Assembly (NCBI GenBank): GCA_903851195.1
Contig: CAINNJ010000059.1
Coordinates: forward strand, 1-64,000
Reading direction: 5' to 3'
Length of the DNA: 64,000 nucleotides
Origin: an uncultured Acidobacteriia bacterium
Lineage (GTDB): Bacteria; Acidobacteriota; Terriglobia; Bryobacterales; Bryobacteraceae
Each line of letters begins with the position of its first letter. The stretch's first letter is position 1. Shown here one piece after another: positions 8,379-17,196 of the stretch. The translations under genes and the position numbers were made by a program. A model generated the notes under the pieces. The model was not told the DNA's origin, made no database searches, and saw nothing but the letters and a program-made list of their open reading frames with translations.

Positions 8379-9053
8379 TTGAAAAAACTCAACGTTACTC
8401 TTGTCTGCGTGCTGATGCTCGGTGTACCGGCGGCAATCCGGCTCGCGGGAGCTTCGGCGCCGAAGGTCACCTGCGATACCTGCCCGGTTTCGGGAATCGA
8501 CCCGAAAGCCTCCACGCCGTTCGCGAAAGCCGATACGAGCCAGGGCTGTAAGACCCGCACCAAGCTTGGGTTTCCGGTTCCCGATCCGAAGTGCACGCCG
8601 GGGGCGATCAATCCGACGGTGACTCTGGAAGTTCTGCAAAATCCATCGTTTAAGACCGGCTGTATTCGGGATTGCGCGACAAAGGAGACAGATAAGAACG
8701 TCACGTACGGCTTCTATTCGATCCCGCATCCGAAGGTCAACACGGGAGAAAACCAGGTTTGCGAACTGGACCATCTGGTTTCACTCGAACTGGGCGGCGC
8801 CGATACGCTGGACAACATCTGGCCGCAGTGCGGACCGGCCAGTGAGACGGATCTGAACAGGCGTTACTTCAAACAGAAAGACCTGGTGGAGAATTATCTG
8901 GCGGCGCGGGTGAAGAGCGGGAAGATGAAGCTGGCGGACGTGCAGAAGGGGATCGCGACCGATTGGACCCAGTATTTACAGCAGGCAAAGAAATTCTGCG
9001 TGGGCAATCCGATCACCTGCGGCATCGCGAAACCGGCCCAGCCGGGGCTTTAG
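8379..9053 (+). CDS. Exported protein with HNH endonuclease-like core
   Basis: The start is taken as the TTG at 8379, 8 bases after an AAGGA. It yields a good signal peptide (MKKLNVTLVCVLMLGVPAAIRLAGASA), which the longer frame from 8310 would bury. The 224-residue product ends with the segment CELDHLVSLELGGADTLDNIWPQ, where the DH, the GG turn and the N...W form the beta-beta-alpha metal core of HNH-type nucleases. About ten cysteines, several paired, fit an oxidising extracytoplasmic location. A secreted nuclease is plausible; activity is unproven. No immunity gene is adjacent, and the downstream neighbour is convergent nadK. Confidence 0.75.
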   Translation: MKKLNVTLVCVLMLGVPAAIRLAGASAPKVTCDTCPVSGIDPKASTPFAKADTSQGCKTRTKLGFPVPDPKCTPGAINPTVTLEVLQNPSFKTGCIRDCATKETDKNVTYGFYSIPHPKVNTGENQVCELDHLVSLELGGADTLDNIWPQCGPASETDLNRRYFKQKDLVENYLAARVKSGKMKLADVQKGIATDWTQYLQQAKKFCVGNPITCGIAKPAQPGL

Positions 9054-9065
9054 CGCACCGGGAGG

Positions 9066-9938
9066 TTACCGTTCGCCCCACTTGAGCTTCTGGCGCAACA
9101 CGTCGAAGAAGGTCTTGTGGGGCGGGCGGACAAGCAAGACATCGAAATCCGAGACCACGCACTCGACGGAATCGCCCACTTCGAGGGGGCTTCCGATCTG
9201 CCCGTCCACGGTGAGAAACGCTTCTTCTTCCCGCGCCCTGTTCACCACGCGAACGCCCATTTCCGCCGGGATGATGAGCGGGCGGTTGGTGAGGGTGTGC
9301 GGGCAAATGGGCGTGAGGCAGAGGGCATTCACGGTGGGATAGATGATGGGGCCGCCGGCGGCGAGCGAGTAGGCCGTGGAACCGGTGGGTGTGGCGATGA
9401 TGAGGCCGTCCGCCTTGTATTGCGAGATGAAGCTGTCGCCGATCCAGGCTTCCAGATCGACGATGCGGGCGATGGAGGACTTCGCGATCACCACGTCGTT
9501 CAGCGCCTGATATTCGGCCACCAGGACGCCTTCCCGGATCAGCGACACCTTCAGCATCTTGCGGCGCGTGACCCGCGGGGTGCCGGAGAGCACGCGCTGC
9601 AGTTCGGGGAAGAAATCCTCGATGGTGATAGCGGTGAGAAAGCCGAGGCCGCCCAGGTTGACGGCGAGAATCGGGATGGAGCGGTTGCCCACGGCGCGGG
9701 CGGCGGAGAGCAGGGTGCCATCGCCGCCGAGGACGATGGCGAGATCGCAGCCCTCCGGCACATGGTGGCGGTCGAGTCCCATCAGCATGCCGGCGTAGTG
9801 CGCGGTTTCGGTATCAAAGCGGGCTTCAATGTCGCGCTGGGCCAGCCAGCCGAGCAGTTCCGGCACGAGCTTCACGGCTTGCGCGGAGTTCGGCTTGGCA
9901 AAGATGGCAACTTTGCGGACTGTCAACTTATCTTGCAT
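9066..9938 (-). CDS. nadK: NAD kinase
   Basis: Phosphorylates NAD to NADP with ATP. The 290-residue length is typical. The motif LGGDGTLLSAAR (about residues 71-82) contains the conserved GGDGT, and ADGLIIATPTGSTAYSLAAGGP is the second family signature. The ATG at 9936-9938 overlaps the end of tlyA by 11 bp, so translation is coupled. It is the distal member of the minus-strand run xseB-ispA-tlyA-nadK, a common arrangement in bacteria. Confidence 0.97.
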   Translation of the reverse strand: MQDKLTVRKVAIFAKPNSAQAVKLVPELLGWLAQRDIEARFDTETAHYAGMLMGLDRHHVPEGCDLAIVLGGDGTLLSAARAVGNRSIPILAVNLGGLGFLTAITIEDFFPELQRVLSGTPRVTRRKMLKVSLIREGVLVAEYQALNDVVIAKSSIARIVDLEAWIGDSFISQYKADGLIIATPTGSTAYSLAAGGPIIYPTVNALCLTPICPHTLTNRPLIIPAEMGVRVVNRAREEEAFLTVDGQIGSPLEVGDSVECVVSDFDVLLVRPPHKTFFDVLRQKLKWGER

Positions 9939-10653
9939 ATAAGAGGAACTCCTTGTTGCCTTCAGCCCCGGTAATCGGACTGTCCATGATGTCGGCGGCG
10001 AGGCCGAAGTCTTCCACGCAGGCCTTCAGTTTGGCGCAGGATTCCAGATGCTGCGCGGGGTCGCGCACAATGCCGCCTTTGCCCACCTGGCCCTTTCCCA
10101 CTTCGAACTGTGGTTTCACGAGTATAACGAGACGGCGGCTCTCCGGCTTCAGCACGCGCACCATGGCGGGGACGATCAGCGTGGCGGAGATGAAGCTGAC
10201 GTCGCAGACGGAGAGGTCGACGGACTCGCCGAGGTCGGACAGATCGACGTAGCGGGCGTTGACGCCTTCGTGCACGGCGACGCGCGGGTCGTTGCGGAGT
10301 TTCCAGTCGAGCTGGCCGGTGCCGACGTCGATGGCATGGACGCGCGCCGCGCCGGATTGCAGCAGGCAGTCGGTGAAGCCACCGGTGGAGGAGCCGAAAT
10401 CGGCGCAGACGAAACCGGTGACGTCGATTTGGAAACGGGCGAGCGCGGCTTCGAGCTTCAGGCCGCCGCGGCTGGCGTAGCGGAGTTTCGAGAGCGCTTC
10501 GACGCGATCGCCATCGGCGACCATCTGGCTGGCTTTGCTCGCTTTTTGCCCGTTCAGCAGGACTTCGCCGGCCATGATGAGCGCCTGCGCTTTTTCGCGC
10601 GTCCCGGTAAGACCGTGCCCGACCATCCAGAGATCGAGACGAAGTTTCGGCAT
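9928..10653 (-). CDS. tlyA: TlyA-family rRNA 2'-O-methyltransferase
   Basis: TlyA proteins methylate ribose 2'-OH groups of rRNA; some members are also called hemolysin A. The N-terminus is an S4 RNA-binding domain (RLDLWMVGHG...KAQALIMAGEVLLNGQ). It is followed by an FtsJ-like methyltransferase with the SAM motif ADFGSSTGGFTDCLL and the VKPQFEVG segment containing the catalytic Lys. ATG at 10653 is preferred over the TTG six bases further upstream. The 241-residue length is usual. The 3' end overlaps nadK. Confidence 0.93.
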   Translation of the reverse strand: MPKLRLDLWMVGHGLTGTREKAQALIMAGEVLLNGQKASKASQMVADGDRVEALSKLRYASRGGLKLEAALARFQIDVTGFVCADFGSSTGGFTDCLLQSGAARVHAIDVGTGQLDWKLRNDPRVAVHEGVNARYVDLSDLGESVDLSVCDVSFISATLIVPAMVRVLKPESRRLVILVKPQFEVGKGQVGKGGIVRDPAQHLESCAKLKACVEDFGLAADIMDSPITGAEGNKEFLLYAR

Positions 10654-10679
10654 TTTCAAAGTGTTCCGGGCCGGCGTGT

Positions 10680-11567
10680 TCAGGACTTCCGCTGCACGAT
10701 CAGGTCGGCGATTTCATGCAGCCGGATGGCGCGGCCGCCAAAAGGAGCGAGGGCCTCATGCGCTTCGCGGCAATGCTGCTGGGCCATATCGCGCGAGGCA
10801 TCGAGGCCATAGACGGCGGGGAAGGTGATCTTGCCCTGCGCGACATCTTTGCCGGCGGTTTTGCCGAGCGCGGCGGAAGATTCCTCAATGTCGAGAATGT
10901 CGTCCACGATCTGGAAAGCCAGGCCGATATGCTCGCCGTAGCGGGAAATGGCGTCGAGTTGCGGGGCGCTGCCGCCCGCCGCGATGGCGCCCATGCGGAC
11001 GCTGGCGCGCAGCAGGGCGCCGGTCTTCGCGCGATGGATGCGGTCCAGCAGTTCGGCGGTGGGCGGCTGGCGTTCGCCTTCGATGTCGGTTACCTGGCCG
11101 CCGATCATGCCTTCCACGGTGCCGGAGGCGAAGGCGAGTTCCTCGATGAGCGCGAGTTTGCGCGCGGGCTCGAGGCCCTGGATCCGCGTGAGTGTCTGCA
11201 TCGCCAGCGTGAACAGCGCGTCGCCCGCAAGGATGGCCATCGCGTCGCCGAAGACTTTGTGGTTGGTCAGTTTGCCGCGGCGGTAGTCGTCGTTATCGAG
11301 CGCCGGCAGGTCGTCGTGAATCAGCGAATAGGTATGGATCATCTCGAGCGAACAGGCCGCTTCGAGAGCGCCGGGGGCGTCGTCCGCGATCGAGGCGGCG
11401 GCCTGCAGACAGAGCACCGGGCGGATCCGTTTACCGCCCGCGAACAGGCTGTAGCGCATGGCGCGATGGATCGTTTCGGGGAGCGCGGATTCGGGGGGAG
11501 TGAAACGGTCCAGGGCTTCGTCGATGAGTCGCTGCTGCCCGTTGAGGAATTCGGCGAGAGAGATCAT
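10680..11567 (-). CDS. ispA: Polyprenyl (farnesyl/geranylgeranyl) diphosphate synthase
   Basis: Condenses isopentenyl diphosphate with allylic diphosphates to make C15 or C20 isoprenoid precursors. Both aspartate-rich motifs are present: IHDDLPALDNDDYRRG (the DDxxxxD form typical of bacterial FPP synthase) and FQIVDDILDI. GGKRIRPVL is the isopentenyl diphosphate site. The 295-residue length is normal. It overlaps xseB by four bases (ATGA), matching the common xseB-ispA pair. Product chain length cannot be fixed by eye. Confidence 0.94.
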   Translation of the reverse strand: MISLAEFLNGQQRLIDEALDRFTPPESALPETIHRAMRYSLFAGGKRIRPVLCLQAAASIADDAPGALEAACSLEMIHTYSLIHDDLPALDNDDYRRGKLTNHKVFGDAMAILAGDALFTLAMQTLTRIQGLEPARKLALIEELAFASGTVEGMIGGQVTDIEGERQPPTAELLDRIHRAKTGALLRASVRMGAIAAGGSAPQLDAISRYGEHIGLAFQIVDDILDIEESSAALGKTAGKDVAQGKITFPAVYGLDASRDMAQQHCREAHEALAPFGGRAIRLHEIADLIVQRKS

Positions 11568-11842
11568 TTCTCGGGCCGGAACGGTTCCGGCTGGTAAACG
11601 CCCTCTCTGCGGATCAGCGCTTCGACGCGGGTTTCCGCCTCTTCGAGTTGTTTGCGGCAGGTGTCGCTGAGCGACATGCCGCGCGAGAAGAGTTCGAGCG
11701 AGCGGTCGAGCGGCAGGTCGCCGGCTTCGAGCGCTTTCACGACTTTTTCGAGTTCGTCCAGACTGGCCTCAAAGGTGACGCCGGTATCGATTCCCTGTGT
11801 GTTGCCGGGAGCCATTCGCAGGGATTCCTGACCTTCTTCCAT
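11564..11842 (-). CDS. xseB: Exodeoxyribonuclease VII small subunit
   Basis: A regulatory subunit bound in several copies to XseA. The signature FEASLDELEKVVKALEAGDLPLDRSLELFSRGMSL is classic for the family. Its 92 residues include about 20 extra at the N-terminus, so initiation at the internal Met of MAPGN is possible. The xseA partner is not next to it. TAGAAT lies 8 bases upstream of the ATG and may be the -10 element of the xseB-ispA-tlyA-nadK operon. Confidence 0.93.
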   Translation of the reverse strand: MEEGQESLRMAPGNTQGIDTGVTFEASLDELEKVVKALEAGDLPLDRSLELFSRGMSLSDTCRKQLEEAETRVEALIRREGVYQPEPFRPEK

Positions 11843-11874
11843 TCCCCGTCATTCTATCGTGGCGGCGGAAACGA

Positions 11875-13044
11875 TTACGCGACCTGCAGAATGAGGCACT
11901 TCAGGTAGTGCGTTTCCGGGACGGTGAGCAGGATGGGGTGGTCGTGCGCCTGGGTGCGGCGTTCCAGCACGCGGAGGCTGCGGCCGGCGTCGAGCGAGGC
12001 TTCGGCCAGGATGGAGAGGAGCATGCCTTCGCTCATGTGGTGGGAGCAGGAGTTCGTGACCAGGATTCCGCCGGGCTGCAGCAGTTTCAGAGCGCGCAGG
12101 TTGATGTCCTTGTAACCGCGGGTCGCGCCGTCGAGCTGGGAGCGGGATTTCGCGAAGGCGGGCGGGTCGAGGACGATGGTGTCGAAGGTGCGATGGGCGT
12201 TGGCGTAGCTCGACAGGAGTTCGAAGGCGTCGGCCTCCCGGAACGAGATGTTTTCCACGCCGTTGGCCTGGGCGTTGATGCGCGCGGTGGCGAGGGCGGC
12301 GGCGCTGGAATCCACGGCTTCCACGTGGTCGCAGGTGCGGGCCAGGTGTAGCGCGAAACCGCCGGTGCAGGTGAAGCAGTCGAGCGCTTTGCCGTGGCCG
12401 TACGCGGCGGCGGCGAGATAGTTTTCGCGCTGGTCGAGAAAGACGCCGGTTTTCTGGCCGTGCAACAGATCCGCTTCCAGACGGAAGCCGTTCATCATGA
12501 GCGGCACGGGTCCGTCGAGTTCACCGGAAAGCAGGCGGATTTCGCGCGACAGTTCTTCGAGCGTCCGCACGGCGGCATCGTTGCGGGCGACGATGGCGCG
12601 CGGTTCGAACTGCTCCTGCAGCGCCGCCTTGATGGCCGGCAGCGCGCGGTCCATCCCCTGGTCGAGCGCCTGGACGGAGAAGCAGTCGTGATAGCGATCG
12701 ATGATCAGCCCGGGCAGGAAATCGGCCTCGGCGTAAACCAGGCGGTACGCGGTGGAATCGGTAACCACCTGTTCGCGGAACAACTGCGCGGCGGCGATGC
12801 GTTCGGCGATATCGAAGATCTCGCCGGCCCGCGTAAGCCTGCGCAGGACGATCTGAGAGGCCGCGCTGTAGTGGGCGAGGCCGAGCATCTTGCCGCGGTG
12901 GTCGATGACGCGGACCACGTCGCCGGGGCTGGCTTTCGCGATGGCCGTGACGTCGGAGCGGAAGATCCAGGGGTGCCCGTCGTCAAACCGGGCCGCGCCT
13001 TTGCGGGAGACACGTACTTCGGGCAGTGCCGCTTGGTAGTCCAA
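11875..13044 (-). CDS. RlmI-type class I rRNA methyltransferase (PUA domain)
   Basis: RlmI-like enzymes methylate C5 of cytosine in 23S rRNA. The N-terminal 80 residues form a PUA RNA-binding domain (HPWIFRSDV...GDVVRVIDHRGKMLG). A central region holds GQKTGVFLDQREN, followed by a Rossmann fold with DCFTCTGGFALHLA for SAM, LDPPAFAKS and the catalytic-Cys segment TNSCSHHM. The 389-residue length fits. The start is a TTG at 13042-13044. It lies upstream of xseB with a 32-bp gap, so it may belong to the same transcription unit. Confidence 0.9.
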   Translation of the reverse strand: MDYQAALPEVRVSRKGAARFDDGHPWIFRSDVTAIAKASPGDVVRVIDHRGKMLGLAHYSAASQIVLRRLTRAGEIFDIAERIAAAQLFREQVVTDSTAYRLVYAEADFLPGLIIDRYHDCFSVQALDQGMDRALPAIKAALQEQFEPRAIVARNDAAVRTLEELSREIRLLSGELDGPVPLMMNGFRLEADLLHGQKTGVFLDQRENYLAAAAYGHGKALDCFTCTGGFALHLARTCDHVEAVDSSAAALATARINAQANGVENISFREADAFELLSSYANAHRTFDTIVLDPPAFAKSRSQLDGATRGYKDINLRALKLLQPGGILVTNSCSHHMSEGMLLSILAEASLDAGRSLRVLERRTQAHDHPILLTVPETHYLKCLILQVA

Positions 13045-13098
13045 GTTCTTATGATCTCAGTCTCCTGTTACGGCCGGGGGCGGGTCTGGCAAACTGGG

Positions 13099-13965
13099 AT
13101 GTTGATGAGCGCACCCTTTCACTACGCGATGTGTAATGAGGCCTTTGAAGGCCAGCCGTTCGATGAGGTGTGCAGGCTGCTGCGCCGCGCCGGGTATGAA
13201 GGCATTGAGATCGCGCCGTTCACGCTGGCGGCGGATCCTCTCGATATCGCGCCGGCGCAGCGCGCGGAGTACCGGTCGGTGATGGCGGGCGAGGGACTTC
13301 GCTTCGTCGGTCTGCACTGGCTGCTGGTGACGAAGAAACCGATTCACGTCTCCACGCCGGACCGCGATCTGCGGGAGCGCAGCTGGCAGCACGTCCGGAA
13401 TCTGGTCGATCTGTGCGCCGATCTGGCGGGAAACGGGGAGTCGAACGGGGTCATGGTTTTCGGCTCGCCGAAACAACGTTCCTCCACCGGCGGACTGACG
13501 GCGGCGGAAGCGCGCCGCAATTTCGTGGATGGCCTGGCAAGCGTGGCGCCGCACGCGGCGGAGCGCGGCGTCACCATCCTGATGGAAGCCCTGCCGTTTT
13601 CGCAGAGCGACGTGGTGCATACGCTGGCGGAAGCGGCGGAGGTGGTGCGGGAAATCGGCAGCCCCGGCGTGCGGACCATGTTCGATACGCACAACGCGGA
13701 GGACGAAACCGAGGCCCATGGCGCGCTGATTGAAAGATATTACGACGTCATCCGGCACGTTCACGTAAATGAAATGGACGGGCGTCATCCCGGCACCGGA
13801 ACCTATGATTTCGCGGAACTTTTCCGCGTTCTGAACCGGCTGGGATATGACAAATGGATTTCACTCGAAGCCTTCGATTTCTCTTATGGGGGTGAAAAAA
13901 TCGCCTCTGATACGATTAAATATTTGAAACTACAGGAAGAAATCGTGAAAAGAGACTCGAAATGA
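13099..13965 (+). CDS. Sugar phosphate isomerase/epimerase family (TIM barrel)
   Basis: An AP endonuclease family 2-like barrel of about 288 residues. Metal-ligand segments expected of the fold are visible: the EIAPF start, a central MEALPF glutamate, TMFDTHN with Asp/His, and VHVNEMDG with histidines, then an SLEAFDFS glutamate. Members isomerise or epimerise keto-sugars or inositol derivatives; the substrate is not deducible here. The open frame runs far upstream antisense to the rRNA methyltransferase gene, but homology begins only here. ATG at 13099 or 13105 is the start. The stop overlaps the next gene by ATGA. Confidence 0.82.
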   Translation: MLMSAPFHYAMCNEAFEGQPFDEVCRLLRRAGYEGIEIAPFTLAADPLDIAPAQRAEYRSVMAGEGLRFVGLHWLLVTKKPIHVSTPDRDLRERSWQHVRNLVDLCADLAGNGESNGVMVFGSPKQRSSTGGLTAAEARRNFVDGLASVAPHAAERGVTILMEALPFSQSDVVHTLAEAAEVVREIGSPGVRTMFDTHNAEDETEAHGALIERYYDVIRHVHVNEMDGRHPGTGTYDFAELFRVLNRLGYDKWISLEAFDFSYGGEKIASDTIKYLKLQEEIVKRDSK

Positions 13966-14906
13966 GCGGAAATTTTCTGGTGACGGGGGGCGCGGGGTTT
14001 ATCGGTTCCGCGCTGGTTCGGGGACTGCTGCGCGAGGGCGCGGGCCGGGTGGTGGTGGTGGACAATCTGTTGTCCGGACACCGGCGGAATCTGGATGAAG
14101 TGAGCGGTTCGGTCGAGTTTCATGAGACCGATATACGGGATTACGAGGCGCTGCGGGCGGCGATGACCGGTGTGGAGACGGTGTTCCACGAAGCGGCGAT
14201 CCCGTCGGTGCCGCGGTCGATCCGCGAGACCCTGCCGTCGCACGACGTCAATATCAACGGGACTTTCAATGTGCTGCGCGCCGCCAAAGACGCGGGCGTG
14301 CGCCGGGTGGTTTACGCGGCTTCCTCGTCGGCTTACGGCGACACGCTGGTGCTCCCGAAGGTGGAGACGATGCAGACCAGCCCGAAGTCGCCTTATGCGG
14401 CGCAGAAACTGATGGGCGAGTATTATATGTCCGTTTGGGCGTCCTGCTTCGGTCTGGAGACCGTCAGCCTGCGGTATTTCAATGTGTTCGGTCCGCGGCA
14501 GGATCCGTCGAGCCCATATTCGGGCGTGCTGTCGCTGTTCATGAAAGCGATTCTGGACCGGTCCTGCCCCACTATTTTCGGGGACGGCGAGCAGTCCCGC
14601 GATTTCACTTACGTGGAAGACGTGGTGGCGCTGAATCTGAAAGCCGCGCAGGCGCCGGCGTCGGTATCCGGTCGCGTTTTCAATGGCGGCAATGGCGGGC
14701 GCATCACGCTGAACCAGGCATGGACGCTGCTGCAGGAGATTGAAGGCGTGCACATTCCGGCCAACTACGGCCCTCCCCGGGAGGGCGACGTGCGCGACTC
14801 CCAGGCGGACACCACGCAGGCGGTGGAATATCTGGGACACGCTCCGCAGTACTCGTTCGAGCAGGGAATGCGGGCCACGCTCGAGTGGTATCGCGCGACC
14901 CGCTGA
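13962..14906 (+). CDS. NAD-dependent epimerase/dehydratase, UDP-sugar 4-epimerase-like
   Basis: An extended SDR acting on nucleotide sugars. GGAGFIGS binds NAD near the N-terminus, and the catalytic triad is represented by SSSAYG and YAAQK. The RYFNVFGPRQDP and DGEQSRDFTYVEDVV segments are typical of UDP-GlcNAc/UDP-glucose 4-epimerases (WbpP/GalE-like). At 314 residues it is full length. It is translationally coupled to the preceding isomerase by a 4-bp overlap. Exact substrate unknown. Confidence 0.88.
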   Translation: MSGNFLVTGGAGFIGSALVRGLLREGAGRVVVVDNLLSGHRRNLDEVSGSVEFHETDIRDYEALRAAMTGVETVFHEAAIPSVPRSIRETLPSHDVNINGTFNVLRAAKDAGVRRVVYAASSSAYGDTLVLPKVETMQTSPKSPYAAQKLMGEYYMSVWASCFGLETVSLRYFNVFGPRQDPSSPYSGVLSLFMKAILDRSCPTIFGDGEQSRDFTYVEDVVALNLKAAQAPASVSGRVFNGGNGGRITLNQAWTLLQEIEGVHIPANYGPPREGDVRDSQADTTQAVEYLGHAPQYSFEQGMRATLEWYRATR

Positions 14907-14909
14907 GAA

Positions 14910-17171
14910 TTAATTCTCGACTTCGAAACCGATGGTTCGCGCGTACTGTCCGCCGGTGGCGTCCAGCGCGTTGACCTGCAGTTGATAAGAGCCGGCGGCG
15001 AGTTCCGCGAGTGGAATGCGCAGGCCGAACGGAACGGCGGGGTTGCCCGGCTGGCCGGGAGCGCTGAGGCGGATCACGCCGTAATCCTTGTTGAGTTTGC
15101 CGGTCTTGCCGTCGAGCAGGAGCATCTGCACGCCCATCGCAGGGTATTCTTTCTGGTCCGGCACGGTGAGCGCCGGCTCATAAAGTTCGGCGTAAATAAA
15201 GCCGGTTTCCGATTTGTGGAAACTCTTCGCGCCGGTCGGCGTGATGCGAACGCCGTTGACGAGCAGGGGCACCAGATCCTCCAGCAATTCCGCGTCGAAG
15301 CCGACGCCCACGGCGTTGGCGGGGCGGGCCGATTTGCTGAGAGCCAGGCCGCTCAGGAAGAATTTCGCGGGCTCCCAGGGCTCAATGGTCACCGGCAGTT
15401 CCAGTTTCCCGAAGGCATTCGCGGCCGTGCTGAACACCACTTTCAGCGCATAGGTGCCAGAGGCCATCTCGAACTGTTTTTCGTAATGGAAGGGCTTTTC
15501 TGTGAAAGCCTCCACCTGTTTTTTGTCGTCCAGCACGAGTTTGACGTTGTCACTGAAGCGCGCGCCCACGCCGCCGTCCGGCAGGTAGGCGATGCCGATG
15601 ACGTTCATGTTCATCTGGAACTTGCCCTTCTCTTTGGTGAACGTGAGCGCGTCGCCGGGGATGTCGAGCGTTGCGCTGACGCGTGCGGTATTCGGCGAAA
15701 TATAGAAAAACGGCGCCTGCATGGAAGCTTTGATGGTCGGCGTGGCGCCCGCGGTCAGGCGCGCTTCGAGTTCGCGCTGCGTGGGCGTGCCGGAGAGAAC
15801 GTCCTGCGTTTTGGCGTCGCAGTAGCCGGTCCGGTAGCGAGCGGTGGCGCCGCCGCGATCCACCTTGAGCTTGATGGTGTGGCAGGCGCCTGGCTCGAGT
15901 TCCTTGGTGGGGACGTAGCCCAGGATGTAATATTCGTTCTGCTCCTTGCCGATTTTCTCCAAGCCGCCCAGCAGATCGTTCGTGTTCACGATGACGAAGC
16001 CGCCGGTGCCGCTGGCGAGCGAGTAGAGCACGGACTCCGGGCCGCCAATATCGTGTTCCATGTTCGGCATCAGGGCACGGAGGCGATTTTGATTCGCCGC
16101 GTTCTGGCGATTGAACTGGCTGTTATCGATGCCGCCGCCGTTTGTGTTGTTAATGACGGGGTTGCCCCGCGTGTTGTTGCCGGAATTGGGATTCGTCGGA
16201 GCCGTGTTGCGGCCGCTTCCCGCGCCGGAGTTCGGATTGGTGGGCGTGGGGTTGACAGGCGTCGGCGAAGGCGCGCGGACGCCTCCGCTGTTGCCGCCCG
16301 TGCTGCCACCGCCGCCGGGCGCGATTCCCCCGCCGCCGCCTCGTCCCTGCAGGGCCAGGCTGGACGCGATCTGCGCGGCTTCCAGCAGAATCGTTTGCGG
16401 CGCATGCAGCAGGCCGAGCGGTCCGAGAGGCCCGACAGACGGACCGACCAGACCGCGCACGTCGATCGGATAGATCGCCACGTTGGCGTGGTTGCAGGCG
16501 TCGATGGCGGCGGTGAGTTCGGACGTATTCTCGGCGGGCACGCGAAATCCGGCGGAGAGGAAGACCAGCGTTTTGCGGCCCGGAACCTGCGCCAGTCCTT
16601 TGGCCATGTTGCGAAGAGCGCCGAGGACGCTGCGCGTGGAGTAATTGGTGAAGCCGCGCGAGAGGGCTCCCGAGGCGCTGTCGGTGGAGGTGTTCGCGAA
16701 TTTCACGCCATTCGCGACCTTCTTCAGCCGGTCCACATCGTCGGTGAAGTTCTGCGTGATGCGCAGAGAGCCGCCGAACTCGACGATCGACATCAGCTTG
16801 TTCGGGCCGGCGTTGGTTTCGATGAACTTCGTGGCGGCCTGCCGGGCATAAATCTGGCTGGCAGGGGTGGCGCTGGAGTTATCGAAGAAGAGAACCAGGT
16901 AATGCTTCTGCGCGTTCGCGGGATCGGCATCCGATTGAAAGGTGAAGCTGGAGATCGGCTGTTCTTTACCGTCTTCCCAGACCTTGAAGTCCTTTTGGGT
17001 CAGGCCTCGGATGTAGTTGCCTTTCTTATCGGTGACCACCGAATCCACCAGCACAAGGCGGCTTTCGCTGCGAATCGTCGTGTGGCTGTCCACCGGCTCC
17101 TGGGCCGGGGCGGGGAAGCCGTTAACGAGGCAGGCCGCCGCGATTGCGAGCGCTTTCAAAAGGTTTTTCAT
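14910..17171 (-). CDS. VWFA-related acidobacterial protein with Gly/Asn-rich insert
   Basis: A 753-residue exported protein with signal peptide MKNLLKALAIAAACLVNGFPAPAQ. After a short beta domain (LVDSVVTDKKGNYIRGLTQKDF) comes a von Willebrand A-like domain, with LVLFFDNSSA at about 92-101 as a degenerate metal-binding site, VFLSAGFR near 203, and YPIDVRG near 234. Residues about 277-348 are a low-complexity Gly/Pro/Asn stretch splitting the domain. The C-terminal half is beta-rich. This architecture is an acidobacterial speciality with unknown function. GGAGA precedes the ATG. It follows a paralogous gene by 25 bp. Confidence 0.87.
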   Translation of the reverse strand: MKNLLKALAIAAACLVNGFPAPAQEPVDSHTTIRSESRLVLVDSVVTDKKGNYIRGLTQKDFKVWEDGKEQPISSFTFQSDADPANAQKHYLVLFFDNSSATPASQIYARQAATKFIETNAGPNKLMSIVEFGGSLRITQNFTDDVDRLKKVANGVKFANTSTDSASGALSRGFTNYSTRSVLGALRNMAKGLAQVPGRKTLVFLSAGFRVPAENTSELTAAIDACNHANVAIYPIDVRGLVGPSVGPLGPLGLLHAPQTILLEAAQIASSLALQGRGGGGGIAPGGGGSTGGNSGGVRAPSPTPVNPTPTNPNSGAGSGRNTAPTNPNSGNNTRGNPVINNTNGGGIDNSQFNRQNAANQNRLRALMPNMEHDIGGPESVLYSLASGTGGFVIVNTNDLLGGLEKIGKEQNEYYILGYVPTKELEPGACHTIKLKVDRGGATARYRTGYCDAKTQDVLSGTPTQRELEARLTAGATPTIKASMQAPFFYISPNTARVSATLDIPGDALTFTKEKGKFQMNMNVIGIAYLPDGGVGARFSDNVKLVLDDKKQVEAFTEKPFHYEKQFEMASGTYALKVVFSTAANAFGKLELPVTIEPWEPAKFFLSGLALSKSARPANAVGVGFDAELLEDLVPLLVNGVRITPTGAKSFHKSETGFIYAELYEPALTVPDQKEYPAMGVQMLLLDGKTGKLNKDYGVIRLSAPGQPGNPAVPFGLRIPLAELAAGSYQLQVNALDATGGQYARTIGFEVEN

Positions 17172-17196
17172 GACGCCGTCTCCATCCGTTTCATCA

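Noticed and set aside
12394-13098. Upstream in-frame extension of the sugar isomerase gene
   Set aside because: It runs antisense through the RlmI-like gene, and homology to the barrel family begins at 13099-13105 only.
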